From positions 6,009,042-6,073,041 of the forward strand of contig CM037885.1 of the NCBI GenBank assembly GCA_021292165.1: DNA of 64,000 nt, given 5' to 3'. Position 1 is the stretch's first letter. Each line of letters starts with the position of its first letter. Position numbers and translations under genes: made by a program. Of the stretch, positions 41,407 through 52,347 are shown one piece after another. This DNA is from Shinisaurus crocodilurus. Its lineage: Eukaryota > Chordata > Lepidosauria > Squamata > Shinisauridae. The notes under the pieces are model-generated. The model did not search any database and was not told the DNA's origin. It saw only the letters and a list, made by a program, of their open reading frames with translations.

Positions 41407-41823
41407 TTAGTGGGAAAGAAGAAACAGGCCGTGCACCTCTGAAGCCTCTTCACCCGCTGCCCTTGATCATTAATTCTTCTCTGGACAAATTGACTTTCTA
41501 GGTAAGCAAGGCTATGTTTTGTTCACCGTCTTAAAAGTTTGGGGGTGGCGGTGGTGTTGCTGCTGAAAAAGCAAGTCAGGCTGGGATAACTAAGTGACTC
41601 GGGTTGCCATTAAAATAGTATGTACACATCAGTAAAAACACATGTTTTAAAACAGCAAGGTCATTTCCCCTTCCACGAATAGCCTGCCTGCGGGTTTCTC
41701 CATTGCTGAAAGAATGAAATGATAACACTTTTGCAGAAACCGCAACAAAAGGCTGTGAAAAGTCTGTCCCTCCCGATAGTTGTGGTGTAATGATTTAAAG
41801 GAGGCTGTGGGCTGTCCCTTTAG

Positions 41824-41895
41824 GGCAGTGTTCTCCAACCTTGGGTCCCCAGATGTTTTTGGCCTACAACTCCCAGCATGCCCCAGCCAGCTATG
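41824..41895. repeat. Family A MITE, left arm only
   Basis: CAGTGTTCTCCAACCTTGGG through CATGCCCCAGCCAGCTATGC; the right arm is lost. Confidence 0.8.
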
Positions 41896-42239
41896 CAGGT
41901 GTACTAAACAGGGAGACATCGTGGTGTCTGATAGTGAGGCCTCCCACTTGAGGTGAACAGGGAGAAATGTTCCGGAAATGCATAAGATTTGCTGGTGGAA
42001 TGCAGTTCCAGAAGAACAGGCCTGTTATGGGTGACTGTTGGGCCTCAGGATCCCTCCACCAATCATGAGGCTCTAGATTCTGTTTTTTTCAGTTCCAGCC
42101 ACTTACGGTATATTGACAAAGGGGGCGATTTTGTTAAGGTACATGAATAGTCAATTGCCTGGTTGCCACTGGGGAGTCAGATTTGTCTCCAGGCGACCAG
42201 CAAGATGTTTTTTTTTTTGTATAGCTTCCAAATCGCGTG

Positions 42240-42800
42240 AAGTACTAGTTCCCCTCCACTCAGCACTGGTTAGGCCTCATCTTGAGTGCCGTATCCAGTT
42301 CTGGGCACCACACTTTAAGAAGGATGCAGACAAACTGGAAAGGGTTCAGAGGAGGGCAACAGAGGTGATCAGGGGACTGGAAACAAAGCCCTATGAGGAG
42401 AGACTGAAGGAACTGGCCATGTTTGGCCTTCAGAAGAGAAGACTGAGGGGAGACATGATAGCGCTCTTCAAGGACATGAGAGGTTGTCACACATAGGAGG
42501 GCCAGGATCTCTTCTCCACCATCCCAGAGTGCAGAACACGGAATCATGGGCTCAAGTTACAGGAAGCCAGATTCCGCCTGCACATCAGGAAAAACTTCCC
42601 GACTGTTAGAGCAATACGCCAATGGAACCAACTACCTAGGGAGGTGGTGGGCTCTCCCACACTGGAGGCATTCAAGGTGCAGCTGGACAGCCATCTGTCA
42701 GGGATGCTTTGACTTAGATTCCTGCATTGAGCAGGGGGTTGGACTCGATGGCCTTGTGTAGGCCCCTTCCAACTCTACTATTCCATGATTCTATGGTTTT
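42240..42800 (+). mobile_element. CR1-type LINE 3' end
   Basis: The end of ORF2 and the 3' UTR: a frame reading [37 protein letters not shown] and [12 protein letters not shown], then CATTGAGCAGGGGGTTGGAC and ATGATTCTATG at the 3' end. A sister copy lies at 60281-60775. Confidence 0.88.
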
Positions 42801-43329
42801 CATTTCTTATGAGCCACTGATGGGCCAAAAATTACTAATCAGGCATGTAGACTAGTAAGCCATTTGTTCACTATTTCTGCAAGGCCCGTCTCATCCACAC
42901 AGCACCTGGTACGAGTTCCATGTTCAGCTATTTGCCAGTGGAGACAGTGAATGCCAAATTGCTACTGAGCCCCACTCCTGGTTCCGGAGGGCTTCCAGTC
43001 GCTAGACCCCACATTTGGGTAAAAGTGTTTTTTATCGCTGCTTAAGAACCTGTCTGCCCTTGGTGTTTCATCCAGGCAGTTGTGTCAGCCAGAGGCAACG
43101 GCCAGACGTGTGGAATCCTGCCTCTGTAGGGAAAGACGATCCGGCGTCTCTGCTTCCCAACAGAGCTGTTAAAATGTTAGCACTTGCAGCAAAGAGCTTT
43201 TAGAAGTGGGATTTAATGGTGCAGTGCCACCGCCAGTCAAGTAGAGAAGCTGGAGATGAGCCAGCTCTTGGCTGTGCAATGACAGGAAAGAATTGCCTTT
43301 TGTATTGTCTCTGAGTTGGTCCCTTGGGA
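42801..43329. other. Intergenic, nothing recognised
   Basis: No coding, RNA or repeat feature could be assigned. Confidence 0.45.
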
Positions 43330-43414
43330 CAGTGATCTCCAACCTTGGGTTCTCAGCTACACTGGCTGGGGCATGCTGGGAGTTGTAGGCCAAACCCAAG
43401 GTTGGAGAACACTG
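43330..43414. repeat. Family A MITE, deleted left arm, exact 8-bp target duplication
   Basis: 85 bp. Flanks CCTTGGGA at 43322-43329 and 43415-43422. The left arm has lost its middle; the right arm is intact. Confidence 0.9.
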
Positions 43415-43427
43415 CCTTGGGACATAA

Positions 43428-44060
43428 GAACATCAGAAGAGCCCTGCTGGATCAGACCCAGGGTCCATCTAGTCCAGCATTCTGTTCACACAGTGGCCAA
43501 CTAGCTGCCTGTGGGAAACCCACAAGAAGGATTTGAGTTCAACAGCACCCTCCCGCCCATGTTCCCCAGCAGCTGGTGTACACAGGCACACTGCCTCTGA
43601 TCCTGGAGGTCGCATAGAGCCATCAGGACTCGTAGCCGTTCATAGCCTTCCATGAACTTATCCAATCCCCTTTTAAAGCCGTCCAAATTGGTGGCCATCA
43701 CTACATCTTGCGGAAGTGCATTCCGTAGTTTAACTCTGTGCGGTGTGCAAGAGTCCCTCCTTTGATCTGTCCTGAATCTCCTACCAAGAGATTCAGGACG
43801 CGACCCCGCTGGGTTCTAGTATAATGTGAGAGGGAGAAAAATGTCTCCCCGGTCACTTTCTCCACACCATGCAGAATTTTGTACACCTCTAATCAGGTCT
43901 CCTCTTACTTGCCTTTTTTCTAAGCTAAACAATCCAGATGTTGTTGTAGCATTTCCTCGTAGGGGAGTTGCTGCAGCCCCTGGATCATTTTATTGGCCCC
44001 TTTCTGCACGTTTCCCAGCTCTGCGATATCCTTTCTTAGATGCAGCGACCAGAACTGTAC
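43428..44060 (-). mobile_element. CR1-type LINE 3' region
   Basis: The plus strand carries AGCCCTGCTGGATCAGACCC, ACAGTGGCCAACTAGCTGCC, CAATCCCCTTTTAAAGCCGT and ATTTTGTACACCTCTAATCA, parallel to 38316-38815. A short duplicated word (CTACCAAGAGATTCAGGACG after TGTCCTGAATCTC) marks a small inverted duplication near 43780. Confidence 0.75.
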
Positions 44061-44464
44061 GCAGGGCCAGATCCCGTGTCTCTTCTCGGACATTGGTGGA
44101 AATTGTTACACCTTCTTACCCAGTGCATCAGTTGCTGACTAGCCATGGAAGAGAGATTGTGGGTGGGTGGGGGACGCCATTGTGCTTCTTGACATTGTAT
44201 GCAGGCCCGCCTACAGGAGCGTTCACGATCACGATCACCAAAGTTAAGGTTCCGTGGCTAGTTTTCCCGTGGAGCCACTTTTCAGGAGCGAGTCAGGGGT
44301 GGCAGACGGAGCAGCACCTCGACTTGCTGCCGCCTGAAGTGGCCTGTCAGCCACTTCTGTTACCACAGAGACTGTTTGCCCCCCACCTCCCGTGGCTTTA
44401 GGTTGGCAACTGAGGGCGGGGGGGCAGTAAGTATGCCTCCAGGATGGGGACTGGGTTTGGCCTA

Positions 44465-44775
44465 GGACAGAGGTGGGGAACCTCTTTCAGCCCGAGGGCC
44501 GGATTCAATTTCAGAGAAGCGCTCGGGGGCCACATGCCAGTGGTGGGCGGAGCCAAGGGCAAAAGGAGGGCGGGGCCAGAAATACCAGCATCTTTTAGCT
44601 TTAAAGCACTTACTGCCCGGAACGGAACCTTACGAGAGGCATTTCAACCTTTTAGAACGGGGGGGGGGGGGGAACCGCACAACAGCTTGGAAACCACCAA
44701 ACAAATGGCGTTTGGGAGAAAGGTGGTGGGGCCGTCAGGGAAGCCTGGAAGGCTGGATTTGGCCCCCAGATGAAC
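44465..44775. mobile_element. hAT-type element, partial (CAGAGGTGGGGAACCTC end)
   Basis: CAGAGGTGGGGAACCTCTTT, GCCCGAGGGCCGGATTCAAT and CAGTGGTGGGCGGAGCC, related to the element at 51817-52339. The right end near CCCCCAGATGAACTGAGGTT is diverged. Confidence 0.65.
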
Positions 44776-46110
44776 TGAGGTTTCCCATCTTGGCCTAGAG
44801 GCTGCTGGTTGCTGACTCCTCTTCTGGCATCTCCGGCAAGGACCACATATATGGCGGCCGAGGAACTCTCTCTCTTCCAGGGTCAGAATATCACGAGCGT
44901 ACTTGTCCAACAAAGTTCTTGTAGTTTGCTGAGGGAGCAGAAAGCCTTTTTAAAAAGGACCTTTGGGGAAAGGGCCTCATTGCATTTGTGGACTGCCTTT
45001 TTTCTTCTCACAGAAAAGTGCGCTCTTAGATATGTACAGAATATCCCCTTCTTCAGGTCACTACCTTTTCTTTTTAAAGGCACATTCCCCACCCCCCCAC
45101 CCCTCTCTCACACACCAGCTCTACACCCTCCTGTTTCGGCATCTGGCCAGGTGCATGAAATTATGGCTGGTCGGCCACCCTAAATGCCTCCAGCTCCTTG
45201 TGGCCTGGCATTACAATTCAAGGGGCCTCTGTGTTGCCTGGCAACCAGCATTGGGGGGGGGGTAGGGCGCTAAGCCCCTTGCATGGCCTAGGAAGGCTAT
45301 GTAGCCTAGCAAGCACCACAGACTTTGGGCAGCCTAGCAGTGGTCCCTGGAAGGCGCAAGGGACCACATGCTGCGTCTGCCGAACAGTCGCGAGGGTCAT
45401 ATTTTTGCGGCCTGCCGTCCCCGCCGGAGGCACCTGAGCAGCACGGCCTCCGCGTTGCCTGGCAACCAGGGCTAGGAAGAGCGTTGCGCTATCTAGCCAC
45501 GTCAGGGGAGTCGCAGCTTTTTGCCGCGTTTGGGCCACAAAGACCACGCCGGGTGGGCCTGCCCTCCAACCTGCCGATCCGCAGGATGCAAGTGAAAAAG
45601 CGAAACACTCCGTGCCAAGCAAAGGAGCCTGCTTTATTCTCCCCCCCCCCCCCCCCAAACAGGCATCGTTTGAAATTTGGGCTTCCTTGAGGAGCGGAAC
45701 ACAGCTCTCCATTGCAAAGCATTTGGCCAGCTTTGTTTGGCTGAGCTGATGCGGGGTGCCAGCCCTCCCCACCTTGGAATCGACTTGGAAGGGATCCCTG
45801 AGCTGCTGGGCCGTTTCCCAGCTAAGACACTTTGCCTGGATTATCGAGCTGGCAGCAGTGGATGCTCCCCGAATCTTCCTGGCAGTCAAAAGTCCCAGCA
45901 TCACACGCAATCGATCCGGGGCAGGGTTTCTCAGATTTCTGGGGGGGTGGGGGGCTGAGTCTCTCCCCACCCCTGAATTGAAATCCTCCACAGATTGTAC
46001 TCTTACACCCTAAAGACGTAAGGATCGCACCCGACGCAGGGAAATGGCAGCCAGTGAGTCTAGGCTGATAGGAAGGAGACAAGACGCGCAGTGGGAAATA
46101 TTGGTGGAGC
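44776..46110. other. Intergenic, no gene recognised
   Basis: It contains a short direct-repeat phrase TGTTGCCTGGCAACCAG (45230-45246) repeated as CGTTGCCTGGCAACCAG (45453-45469), itself palindromic (an RFX/X-box-like GTTGCC-TG-GCAACC). A C run lies at 45642-45656. No protein-coding gene. Confidence 0.5.
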
Positions 46111-46114
46111 TATC

Positions 46115-46170
46115 CCAGTGTTCTCCAACCTTGGGTCCCCCGATGTTTTTGGCCTACAACTCCCAGCATG
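46115..46170. repeat. Family A MITE, left arm only
   Basis: CAGTGTTCTCCAACCTTGGG to CTACAACTCCCAGCATG. Confidence 0.75.
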
Positions 46171-46849
46171 TGTATTTTTTGAATCCTGGAGGTTTATAAG
46201 ATCCTGCCAGGCCACTTCCACATTTTTCAAAAAACAACAACATTGTTTCTTTTAACGTACCAAAAAAAGTATGTACTTCTTCTGCATATCTAGGGAGTCT
46301 ATAAAAACCGCCACCATGTTTGGATGGAGTCATTTTGCTTCTGAACTCGTAGGCATGCAAGGATCCAGTTTGCAATGAAAGGGAACAAAGGGGGCATGCA
46401 GCAGATGTGCTCCTGTTCAGGGTGACAGACAGACAGCCGTGTGTCTTTGTCAAGGGTACTGCATTCCATCCCCAGCCTTTCCGGTTTTCTGTTCTTTCCC
46501 CATCAACAGTCACTTGAGCGTTCAGCGACCACGAAGTATGCTCAGTCGTTAGGATGTTTTTTGCATTAGAAGGTGATGGGGGTTTTTTTTGTTTGTTTTT
46601 TTGCCATTTTAGGCATATTTATTTTATTTATTACCTTCAAAGCTTGAGGTCCTCCTGAGTAGCTGATCCTTCCTCCCTCTTGTTTCTCGGTGGCCCTATG
46701 TTGGCTACAATCCTGTCCACGCTCACCAGCTGAGTTCGCTATTAGAGGGAGTGATTTTGATGAGGGTGATGGGAAATGGCTACTTTGGTGACTACAAAGC
46801 AGTGTGTCACTGCGTTTGTTGTGGATCCTCGGAGCCATCTGCACGCAGG

Positions 46850-46985
46850 AAGTCCCAGCTCCCATCCCCAGTGTCTCCCGCCTGAATGCCTGGAGGGCTG
46901 CTGCCAGCCAGCGTGGCCTATACTGGGCGGGATGGACCAAGGGTCTGACTCCGTATTGGGCAGCCTCCTCTGTTCCTAAGTAGGT
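46850..46985 (+). mobile_element. tRNA-SINE tail
   Basis: CTGGAGGGCTGCTGCCAGCC, ACTGGGCGGGATGGACCAAG and GGGTCTGACTCCGTATTGGG in plus orientation; the head is missing. Confidence 0.65.
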
Positions 46986-47233
46986 GTCCCAGCCAGGCAG
47001 CACAGCCGTAAGGATCTACACGGCAAGGCAAGTGAACAAGCAGGTTGCAATGGTGGACCAAATCCAGGGGGCTCTTGTCAGTGGGCCCCTGCTGGGGCAT
47101 GGGCCCTTGGCAGGTGCCCAAATATGCCGACCCTTGACACCAGTCCTGGACGGGGGCTGCATGTGACTTGTTTGGCCGTGCATTTTCTTCTCCAGTTTAT
47201 CTGGATGTCCCCAAGGAAGACATCTATGTAATC

Positions 47234-47504
47234 CAGTGCTTCTCAAATAGTGGGGCGGGCCCCCCAGGGGGGGCACGAGGCTCCGTAAAGGGGGGCTCGT
47301 TTGACCTCAGTTAAAAGTTTTTTTTAATATTGTGTTCCTTTAAATCCTGTGTTCCTTTAAATCTTTTCTGCTACAGTTAATAAAGCTATTCTTTGTTGTA
47401 AAACAATTTTATAGACAAATGATACTATTTACAGTCGCGCGGGGGGCGCGAAATGTTTTCTTCTTCCTAGGGGGGGCATGACAGAAAATAATTGAGAAGC
47501 ACTG
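47234..47504. mobile_element. hAT-type non-autonomous element, 271 bp, exact 8-bp target duplication
   Basis: Ends CAGTGCTTCTCAA and TTGAGAAGCACTG. Flanks ATGTAATC at 47226-47233 and 47505-47512. The inner part has GGGGGGCGCGAAATGTTTTC and A/T-rich centre. No coding capacity. Confidence 0.93.
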
Positions 47505-48560
47505 ATGTAATCTAACCAGCAATCTTCTAAGCAGTGGCTGCTTGATTCAGTGTGTGTGTGTGTGGGGGGGGGAGATGGTGGTACTCCAGTCTGTCCCGGG
47601 ACTTTGGTTCCAAATATTTAGACAGGAGAGGATTATTATTTGGCCGAGTGAGGGGTAAGAATGGAGAGTCCTGGAGGAACATACAGAGGATTAGTCTGCA
47701 AAGAAAATATTTATGCTGTGCCTTGAACCTTCCGGAGTTTCTGGTTACTGAATTGCCAACTTGGATGGGTTGGGAGGGAGGCTGTGGGGCAGGCCATGAA
47801 CTAACAGGTGCTCAGACGGGGAGCCCAGTGACATCTGCTACTTGTTCATGGGAAGCGAAAGGGGAGATTTAGGGAGTACCAACCTAGAGACGTTGCTAGC
47901 ATTGAAGCACCCATCCTGCCATAACCATAGCAAGTCATGTTCATCTCCCCAGCTAGTTTTGACTAATATATTTTCAAGCTTGTCCTTACACATATAAGCA
48001 GGACTAGAAACTTGATTTTCTTTTAAACAGAATACACAGGCTTTAGACAGATGGTAGTTTTCACAGAGAGTTGGCTTCACAGTGGGATTGTAACTTGTCC
48101 CACTTTCTGGGTACTTCCAGATGGAGAAGTCCTAGTGGTACCGAGCAAAGGGCTGTTCCAACTTTCCTTCTTTAATGGATTTTTTGTGGTGAGAGAAAAG
48201 ATGAAGGAAGAGGTGGGAAAATATGGGGGGGGGTTTAAATGGAAGATCTGGGCCCCCTGTAAAATTCTGTGTCTGAGGCACGGCAATAAACGCCTCACCT
48301 GGAAGCACCCTCTGTTATTGGTAAACAGGTTTTGTAGGTTTTCATGTTTTGTTTCAAAAACCTGCTACACCTGCTTGCTCAGAAGAGACACTGGGACAAA
48401 AGAATTAGGTGTGTATACTCACCGTAGGTAACGAAGGCTCCCTCAGACCACTTTAACCTTCCTTAAAAACTAGCATCTGCCTCCAGCCCGTGTGCGTGGC
48501 ACGACAGAAAAGGCACAGTGTACACCACGCACGTGCGTGTGTAAGGCACAGCCACACAGG
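47505..48560. other. Intergenic between CALM3 and PTGIR; nothing recognised
   Basis: Contains a (GT)n stretch at 47552-47562 and the 8-mer GATGGAGAAGTCC near 48120. No coding exon. Confidence 0.45.
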
Positions 48561-48785
48561 TATATTGAATGTAAACTCATCCTTTATTACTACCACTTTG
48601 AAGCTTCACAGTAACTCTCCACGATCAATTGAACCCTGTGCGCTTAACATAATTGACACCAAAAGCGTGAACTGGCCAAGCACTACCACCACCACTCTCC
48701 ATTTTGGTATTTTAGCATATGGGACAGGGTGCGGGGTGTGGGTTGCTTAACATGCAGGCAACTCTCTTGCTTCATAATGTCAGTC

Positions 48786-48821
<36 letters not shown>

Positions 48822-49186
48822 GTCCTTTTTACATCCTCTTCCTCTGCCCCCTCCTGGCAGCTGATTTGGGGGGGGGCTGATGATGAGACCCCGTGCTGAG
48901 TCTTCCCATGGGGGGGGGGGATCCTTAGAGTTAGAGGATCTCTCCTCCCAAGCGCAGAGCTGCTTGAGGTCAAAAAACTCTCACTGGCTTTCCGTCTCCT
49001 GCAATGTGAAGCTGACCCCTTCTCTTCCCATCGATTCCTGGATCCTTACTGGCGGGGGGTCATTTCTGCCGCTGCTGCTCCTCTTCATCTAAGTCTCCCC
49101 ACCCTATAGCAGGGAGCCCCCCAGGCCAACTTGCCCCCTACCAGAGAGGGCCTGCCACGGCTTGGTGTGTTGGGCGGCTTCTGCTC
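48560..49186 (-). other. PTGIR: Probable PTGIR 3' UTR
   Basis: Minus-strand sequence between the stop codon at 49187-49189 and an AATAAA signal (complement TTTATT at 48583-48588). It includes a (GA)n/(CT)n run near 48792-48819. The extent is inferred from the signal only. Confidence 0.5.
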
Positions 49187-49444
49187 TCAGCAGTGCTCGG
49201 AGTGGTCTTGGAAAGGGATGCCGTCTTGCGTCCCAAACGACGTGGACATCTTCTGCGTCCTCGGCCAATAGTGCTGCCAACACAGGCAGTGGCAGAAGAA
49301 ACTCTGGATGCTGCGGAAGACGGTCTTGCGGAAGATGATGAACAGCCATGGGTCCACGATGGGGTTGAACGCACTGAGGCGGAAGGCGGTCATATCTCCG
49401 TCCTCGTTGTGGTCCGGCTTGATGCCACCAATGTAGGCCCGAAT
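49187..49444 (-). CDS. PTGIR: Prostacyclin receptor, last coding exon (TM7 and C-terminal tail)
   Basis: On the minus strand, acceptor TTCCGCACAG precedes base 49444, and the frame IRAYIGGIKPDHNEDGDMTA runs into RLSAFNPIVDPWLFIIFRK and stops (TGA) after DHSEHC. NP-I-x-DPW is the TM7 motif of prostanoid receptors; AFNPI-x-DPW-x-F-I-x-FRK fits PTGIR best, and the exon starts with IR exactly at the known TM6-TM7 intron position of the family. CHCLC after helix 8 could be palmitoylated. The tail is about 46 residues after FRK, shorter than in human, and lacks the human C-terminal CaaX (CSLC). The rest of the receptor must lie to the right of the window. Role: Gs-coupled receptor for prostacyclin in vessels and platelets. 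Confidence 0.85.
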   Translation of the reverse strand: MRAYIGGIKPDHNEDGDMTAFRLSAFNPIVDPWLFIIFRKTVFRSIQSFFCHCLCWQHYWPRTQKMSTSFGTQDGIPFQDHSEHC

Positions 49445-49965
49445 CTGTGCGGAAAGAGAGAGGAAAGGCAGGGGCCAGTATTAGCGAGTTTCGGCCGCAA
49501 ACCCACATGGATGCCCGAAAAGGAAACTTCCACAGAAAGACACCCCCGCCCCCGGGGCTGTGTGTGGGCAAACTCTTTTCCTGCCTGCCTAGCAAATAAC
49601 TCACGGGGAGTGTGGCGGGGTGCAGCTGCAGGCGCGCCAGCTGAGAGCTTTCATGCGATTGAAGTGAGTTTAAAATGCCAAACTGCACATGCTCTCTTGA
49701 GTATTTGTTTTTTTTTTTATTAAAAACTTATTTATTTCCAGTCAGGGTGGGCAAACAGTTATGTTGTTGTCCTAAACGTGATCAGGACCGTGGAAGCAGT
49801 TGTAAAGGATGGAAGAGGGGTGGGGGGAGAGAGATGTCCCTTGTGTGCTTCGCAACTGAAATAATACACGTGGGGCGTAGTAGGATCATGAAGTCGAGGG
49901 TCTGAAATGATCTCTCTGGACCGCTGCTGGTGGTGGTCCTTGGATCAGTCTCTTGGAATTCTACC
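49445..49965 (-). other. Probable PTGIR intron, unique part
   Basis: It follows the splice acceptor on the minus strand. Contains a T run at 49710-49719. No exon is seen. Confidence 0.5.
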
Positions 49966-49969
49966 GTTC

Positions 49970-50115
49970 AGCCTTCGCCAACCTGGCGCCCTGCAGATGC
50001 GTTGGGACTGCAATTCCCATCATCCCCAGCCAGCATGGCCAAAGGCCATGCTGGCTGGGGATGATGGGAATTGCAGTCCCAACGCATCTGCAGGGCGCCA
50101 GGTTGGCGAAGGCTG
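49970..50115. repeat. Family B MITE, almost perfect palindrome
   Basis: CAGCCTTCGCCAACCTGGCG to CGCCAGGTTGGCGAAGGCTG; the arms of about 70 bases match essentially base for base, with centre GGCCAAAGGCC. This is the best-preserved family B copy, and thus young or conversion-maintained. Confidence 0.9.
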
Positions 50116-50309
50116 CCCCCCTTGAAAGCGTCTCAGGAAAGACCATACAGGGCTAGATCGGAAGGACTGAATGATTTCGCTACGCCTTCTATAGCCCTGA
50201 AAACCATTTTGTAAATTACCTGGATTTCTGGGCTCCCCAACTGCAGCTACCCTTCCTAACATTGACAAGAGTTGCCGTCCTCTAGTCGTTTATTTCATTT
50301 TATTATTTT

Positions 50310-50560
50310 TTTTCATCTCGCCCTTCCTCCATGGAGCTCCAGCTGGTGTACAAGAGATTCCTTCCCTCCCGCCAGCTCCCTTTGCATTTTATCCTCACAA
50401 CAGCCCTGTGAGGTAGGTTAGGCCGAGAGAGTGACTGGCCCAAGGTCGCCCAGTGAGCTTCCTGGCTGAGTGGGGAAGCGAACCCGGATCTTCCTGGTCC
50501 GAGTCCCATCATAAGGGTACTTCCCCAGACGGAGGGTTCTGTGTTGGCGCTAACCATTAG
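50310..50560 (-). mobile_element. Sauria-SINE-type element
   Basis: The plus strand has ATTTTATCCTCACAACAGCC, TGTGAGGTAGGTTAGGCCGA, CCCAGTGAGCTTCCTGGCTG and CGAACCCGGATCTTCCTGGT, the complement of the SINE body and B box. Confidence 0.8.
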
Positions 50561-50745
50561 AAGGCGTTGTGCGGCTAATTCTGTCTTCCTGAACGGATTT
50601 TCTGCGGTAAGAAAAAAGATGGAAGAATCGGTTGGAAAGCACGGGAGGGTTACGAGTGGAAGGCGATGACGTCTGGACCCCGTGTAAAATTCTGTGAATG
50701 AGGCAGGGGGATCGCATCATGAAAGCCTCATCTGGAAGCACCCTA

Positions 50746-50910
50746 AAACTATGTGTCACACTAGTCAATGGATACAAATATCTGCCAATGTGCTGGATCC
50801 CTATAACTATGGTCCACCCTATAGGTCCACCCTTAAACTATGTGCCACACTAGGCAATGGATACAAATCCGTGTCAATGATGCAAACTATGTACCACACT
50901 AGTGCTCCCA
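50746..50910. repeat. Imperfect tandem repeat
   Basis: AAACTATGTGTCACACTAGT and AAACTATGTGCCACACTAGG begin two units (50746 and 50834) that continue with CAATGGATACAAAT, and a third partial AAACTATGTACCACACTAGT begins at 50885. Confidence 0.75.
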
Positions 50911-51599
50911 GAAAATAGTTCTGTTGCAAAAAACCCAGAGAGCTCCAAGTTCTCCATCATCTGCTAGGTTCTGCCCGCCTGGGGCCTTTAGCCTGGGAGT
51001 TCGCAGCCCCCGGACCTGCCAGGGTCTCTTGATTTCTCCTGCTCTGGCTCAGGTCTCTGCCGAAAGGGCTCAGTATTTTATTTTATTTTTAATTAAAAAG
51101 AGGTCAGTTTCTCACTGTGACCAAACCGTGCTTCAGGATTGTGTAACATTTCTTCCCGCAGGGAAGTACAACTGAAACAGACGGTTCCTCCCTTCTCAGT
51201 GTAGCAAGTTGCACGAAGGGGGGGGCTTTCCTCGTGAGCCGTGCGCCTGGGTATACCAGACAGGGTTCTTTTGTTGTGGGCGGCCACAGAACACGCATGG
51301 CGGCCAAGATGGGCACCCACCCTGTTGATCATTACGGGCCTGTGCCCTTTCTCCCTAAGCGGGTTCACTGGAGAGAGCGGAAGGGTTTGCAGCCCAGGAG
51401 TCTACCCAGGGGCGCGCGCTTAAACTGCTTGAATCGGAGCTACATCAACTCAAGCTCTAGTTGATTAACTGGGGAGGGCATATTCCAATCAGTGGATCCT
51501 ATGGGTTAAGGCTGCAATTTTACTTTTTAACTTATTTTCCTTGGGGGGTGGTGGTGGTACCTGAGCCTTTTCAGCTGTTATTCTAGAGTTGAGTGGGAG

Positions 51600-51725
51600 A
51601 GAGAGAGAGCATTGTAGTGTCAGAGGTCGTGGAAGTGAGCTTCATGGATGAGGGGGGTGAAATCGAACTTGGGTTTCCCCAGTCCTAGCCCAACACTAAT
51701 TCCACAACACTATGTTGGCTTACAT
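51600..51725 (-). mobile_element. SINE fragment (Sauria-SINE type)
   Basis: GTGAGCTTCATGGATGAGGG, GAAATCGAACTTGGGTTTCC and CACAACACTATGTTGGCTTA in plus orientation, the complement of a SINE head. Confidence 0.65.
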
Positions 51726-51816
51726 TTCCTTCAGTATCTCAACAATGCAGCTTGATTTAAGATTTTGATTACATGCCATCTCATTTGAATGCAGTTGGAC
51801 AGTTGATTAGTTAAAT

Positions 51817-52339
51817 CAGGGATCTGGAACCTCATTCAGCCCTCAGGCTGAATTGAATACAATTTCAGAGAAGCTCTTGGGGGGATGATTCCAGTGGTGG
51901 GCGGGGCTGGAGATAAAAGGGGCGGGGCCAACATACTAAAAATACCCGCCAATTTTAGCTTCAAGCGCTTGTTCCCAGTAACTAAACCTTATGAGAGTAA
52001 TTTCAACCTTTTAGAACAGTGTTCTCCAACCTTGGGTCCCCAGATGTTTTTGGCCTACAACTCCCAGCATGCCCCAGCCAGCATAGCTGGCTGGGGCATG
52101 CTGGGAGTTGTAGGCCAAAAACATCTGGGGACCCAAGGTTGGAGAACACTGTTTTAGAATATGGGGTGGGGGTGGGGGAAACCACACCTGTGCTAAAGCT
52201 GGGAAGCTACCGGAATGGTTAGGGAAAAGGGGGTGTGGCCTGGTAAAGGGGGTGTGGCTATTTGGGGAACCCTGCAGGGTCAGATTATGACCTCAGGCGG
52301 GTCAGATTTCATCCATGGGCCTGAGGTTCGACACCTCTG
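51817..52339. mobile_element. hAT-type non-autonomous element carrying a nested family A MITE
   Basis: Ends CAGGGATCTGGAACCTCATT and GAGGTTCGACACCTCTG. Flanks AGTTAAAT (51809-51816) and GGTTAAAT (52340-52347) are a 7-of-8 duplication. A family A MITE inserted at 52017-52151. The inner AGAAGCTCTTGG and GGTGTGGCC words match the partial copy at 44465-44775. Confidence 0.85.
52017..52151. repeat. Family A MITE with exact 8-bp target duplication (nested)
   Basis: 135 bp, near-perfect palindrome. Flanks TTTTAGAA at 52009-52016 and 52152-52159. Inserted in the hAT element 51817-52339. Confidence 0.95.
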
Positions 52340-52347
52340 GGTTAAAT

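Noticed and set aside
49104..49688. 194-codon minus-strand frame overlapping the PTGIR exon
   Set aside because: It is in a different frame from the TM7 motif NPIVDPW and runs through the splice acceptor. The receptor frame is the conserved one.
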